Of a DNA stretch of 64,000 nt, positions 62,480-64,000 are shown piece after piece; the stretch's first letter is position 1; each line of letters begins with the position of its first letter. The DNA comes from Viscum album. Taxonomy: Eukaryota > Streptophyta > Magnoliopsida > Santalales > Viscaceae. The stretch is from positions 9,314,001-9,378,000 of the forward strand of contig OY728142.1 in NCBI GenBank assembly GCA_963277665.1, read 5' to 3'. The notes under the pieces are model-generated. The model did not search any database. It was given only the letters and a program-made list of their open reading frames with translations, and had not been told where the DNA came from. Position numbers and translations under genes: made by a program.

Positions 62480-64000
62480 GGGATTGTCAAACCAGGTGTG
62501 CAGTAATACCTATTTTAATGCACCGAGTAATTATTGAGTCAAATACTAATAAAAAAATTTCATATTTGTGGCACCATAGTAATATTATTCTAAAGTCACT
62601 CTAAATTATAGAATACAAACATGGATGTAAATTATTTGAAACCACTCATTTTATCGGTCAACAACATTCTAGGATATTTTATTTTACTTTGACTTATTCC
62701 TATGGTTTTCACAAAATTATTCTAAGAAAATATTCAAAAAGATAACTAAACATTTCCCTAACACCTACTATATAAAACCAAACATTCTTTCATAAATATC
62801 ATATCCAAATATATGAATATTCAATATATAACATAACTATCCACTACGGAATTTTATAGGTGTATTATATTTGGAAACGTGGATACATAAACCACAAGTT
62901 CACAACATAAATACATCATCTCCGACTATGTTATTGAAAACTAGAACCATTATTATATATAATATAAATATTAGCTTTCTTCATTACATGTGAAAATGAA
63001 TCATATGAAATTTGGAGCTCAGATGCTTAGAATGTGTAAAAAGGGAGATATCAACATAATATGAGAAAAAACTAATGAAAAAAGGAGAATAAAATTTAAA
63101 ATCCAAACCCTATATATAATATATGATAAAATGTAGTCATGGATTAAATCATTTTTGTTCATACTACATGAATCATAAATTACCCAAAGAACATAATCAA
63201 TGAGAGAAAAACATTTTCATAAGTCATTGATTTGTAGAATATACATAAGAATAGAAAATCTTATTACATGGATACCCAAAAAGGAATTCATATAAAATCT
63301 ATATTTAGATAAGAACCAATGTACATACTTTAGAAAACGGATTACCTACCATGTAACCTATTTTTGATTAGGATAAGCTCTCATATACCCCTTTTTAGGA
63401 TTTGTATAGCCACTCATTTACCAACTTTTGGGCATTGGATAACCTCCCATTTACCCTCTTTGGTGCATGGGATAACTTCCCTTACACCCTATTTTGATCT
63501 CCTAGAAAATTAATCATTAGAAAATGTATTGAAGGGACATACAATTCTGGTCCCACCCATCACAGAATTAAAATATTATATATTTCTACCAAAAAATCAT
63601 TCAATATTTTTTAACCCATGAAAAGAAAATAGGTTTCTTATATATATTATTATAACATATCTTATGAGAACGAAATGGTTTCTATATGAGTTATTCAACA
63701 TAATGATAAACCAACTAGGTATAGGATATGAATGGTATCATTAGATAATATACTTATTAAATAAAAAAAAATATGAGATGTTTTTCATTAATAAATATAA
63801 ATACTATAAATAGAACATTAAAATAATCTTGAGGAAATTACCATTTCCATTTTAAAATCCATTATTTAAAATCTAAAAAAATTTAAGATAAAATTAAATA
63901 AAATAATTTATATGAAAATTAATTTAGATAATGTTGAATGAATAATTTAATAATTTTCTATTCATGATGATGAAAAATTCTTTAAATTTTGTACAATTTT
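62480..64000 (-). repeat. 5' LTR of element D, cut by the window edge
   Basis: Diverged but collinear with the A LTR: GAGCTCAGATGCTTAG at 63017 against GAGCTCAAATGCTGAG at 30163; GGTCCCACCCATCACAGAAT at 63551 against GGTCCCACCCATCTCATAAT at 23039; AATCTTGAGGAAATTACCAT at 63822 against ATTCTTGAGGAAAATATCAT at 23301. The exact LTR start is not resolved. Confidence 0.65.
63339..63502 (-). repeat. 33-bp tandem repeat in D 5' LTR, about five units
   Basis: Five units of about 33 bp, each like GATAACCTCCCATTTACCC followed by CTTTTTTGGGCATTG-type sequence. The corresponding place in the A LTR has no such array. Confidence 0.75.

Noticed and set aside
1..64000. CRISPR arrays, operons or bacterial-type signals
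   Set aside because: The tandem repeats have no unique spacers, and everything recognisable is plant retrotransposon; no prokaryotic gene or signal was found.

Overview
The window looks like intergenic DNA from a plant nuclear genome of the large, repeat-rich kind. It is strongly AT-rich, has no intact cellular gene, no rRNA and no functional tRNA gene that I could find, and is built mostly from decayed LTR retrotransposons of the plant Ty1/copia and chromovirus-like Ty3/gypsy groups, inserted into one another. Every recognisable protein segment is broken by stops and frameshifts. The species cannot be named from this sequence.

Layout. (1) About 60-533: a 17-bp minisatellite. (2) 801-7430: a minus-strand Ty1/copia relic with RNase H, RT, integrase, protease, gag, primer-binding site and a complete 5' LTR (5770-7430) whose U3 carries an 11-copy 23-bp array; its 3' LTR is not in the window. 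(3) 7431-10590: the 3' part of a plus-strand Ty3/gypsy pol, which the copia element appears to have split, followed by an LTR-like tract. (4) About 12.3-21.4 kb: AT-rich DNA I could not classify, with a run of 16 C. (5) 21454 to about 55.6 kb: a nest. A plus-oriented LTR (C) is split by two about 12-kb relatives, A (minus, 22409-34643) and B (plus, 36727-53536). B's 3' LTR is split by solo LTR E (46431-51208), and E by a copia solo LTR F (46601-48091). Target-site duplications support A (ATGTC/ATATC), B (GACAT), E (CTTAT) and F (CATCA). (6) About 55.8-64 kb: a decayed minus-strand Ty3/gypsy element (D) with gag and pol and gag/LTR similarity to A and B.

How they relate. A and B belong to one family with about 4.6-4.8-kb LTRs and an internal region of only about 2.75 kb that encodes gag but no RT, RNase H or integrase. 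They would have needed enzymes from a full-length relative; D is the nearest candidate here. Both carry the same tRNA-derived SINE at the same internal place, so that insertion predates the divergence of the two copies.

Most notable observation. Four LTR copies of A and B (and LTR C, with 888 bp once insertion B is removed) contain a segment of 829-895 bp that starts GT (or GC) and ends AG (or mutated AG), downstream of the LTR TATA box. Solo LTR E lacks exactly this segment: its sequence passes from the base before the GT to the base after the AG. This looks like a spliced intron inside a retrotransposon LTR, with E as the retro-processed, intronless form. The segment also holds three GC-richer CGTACG motifs spaced about 190 bp apart.
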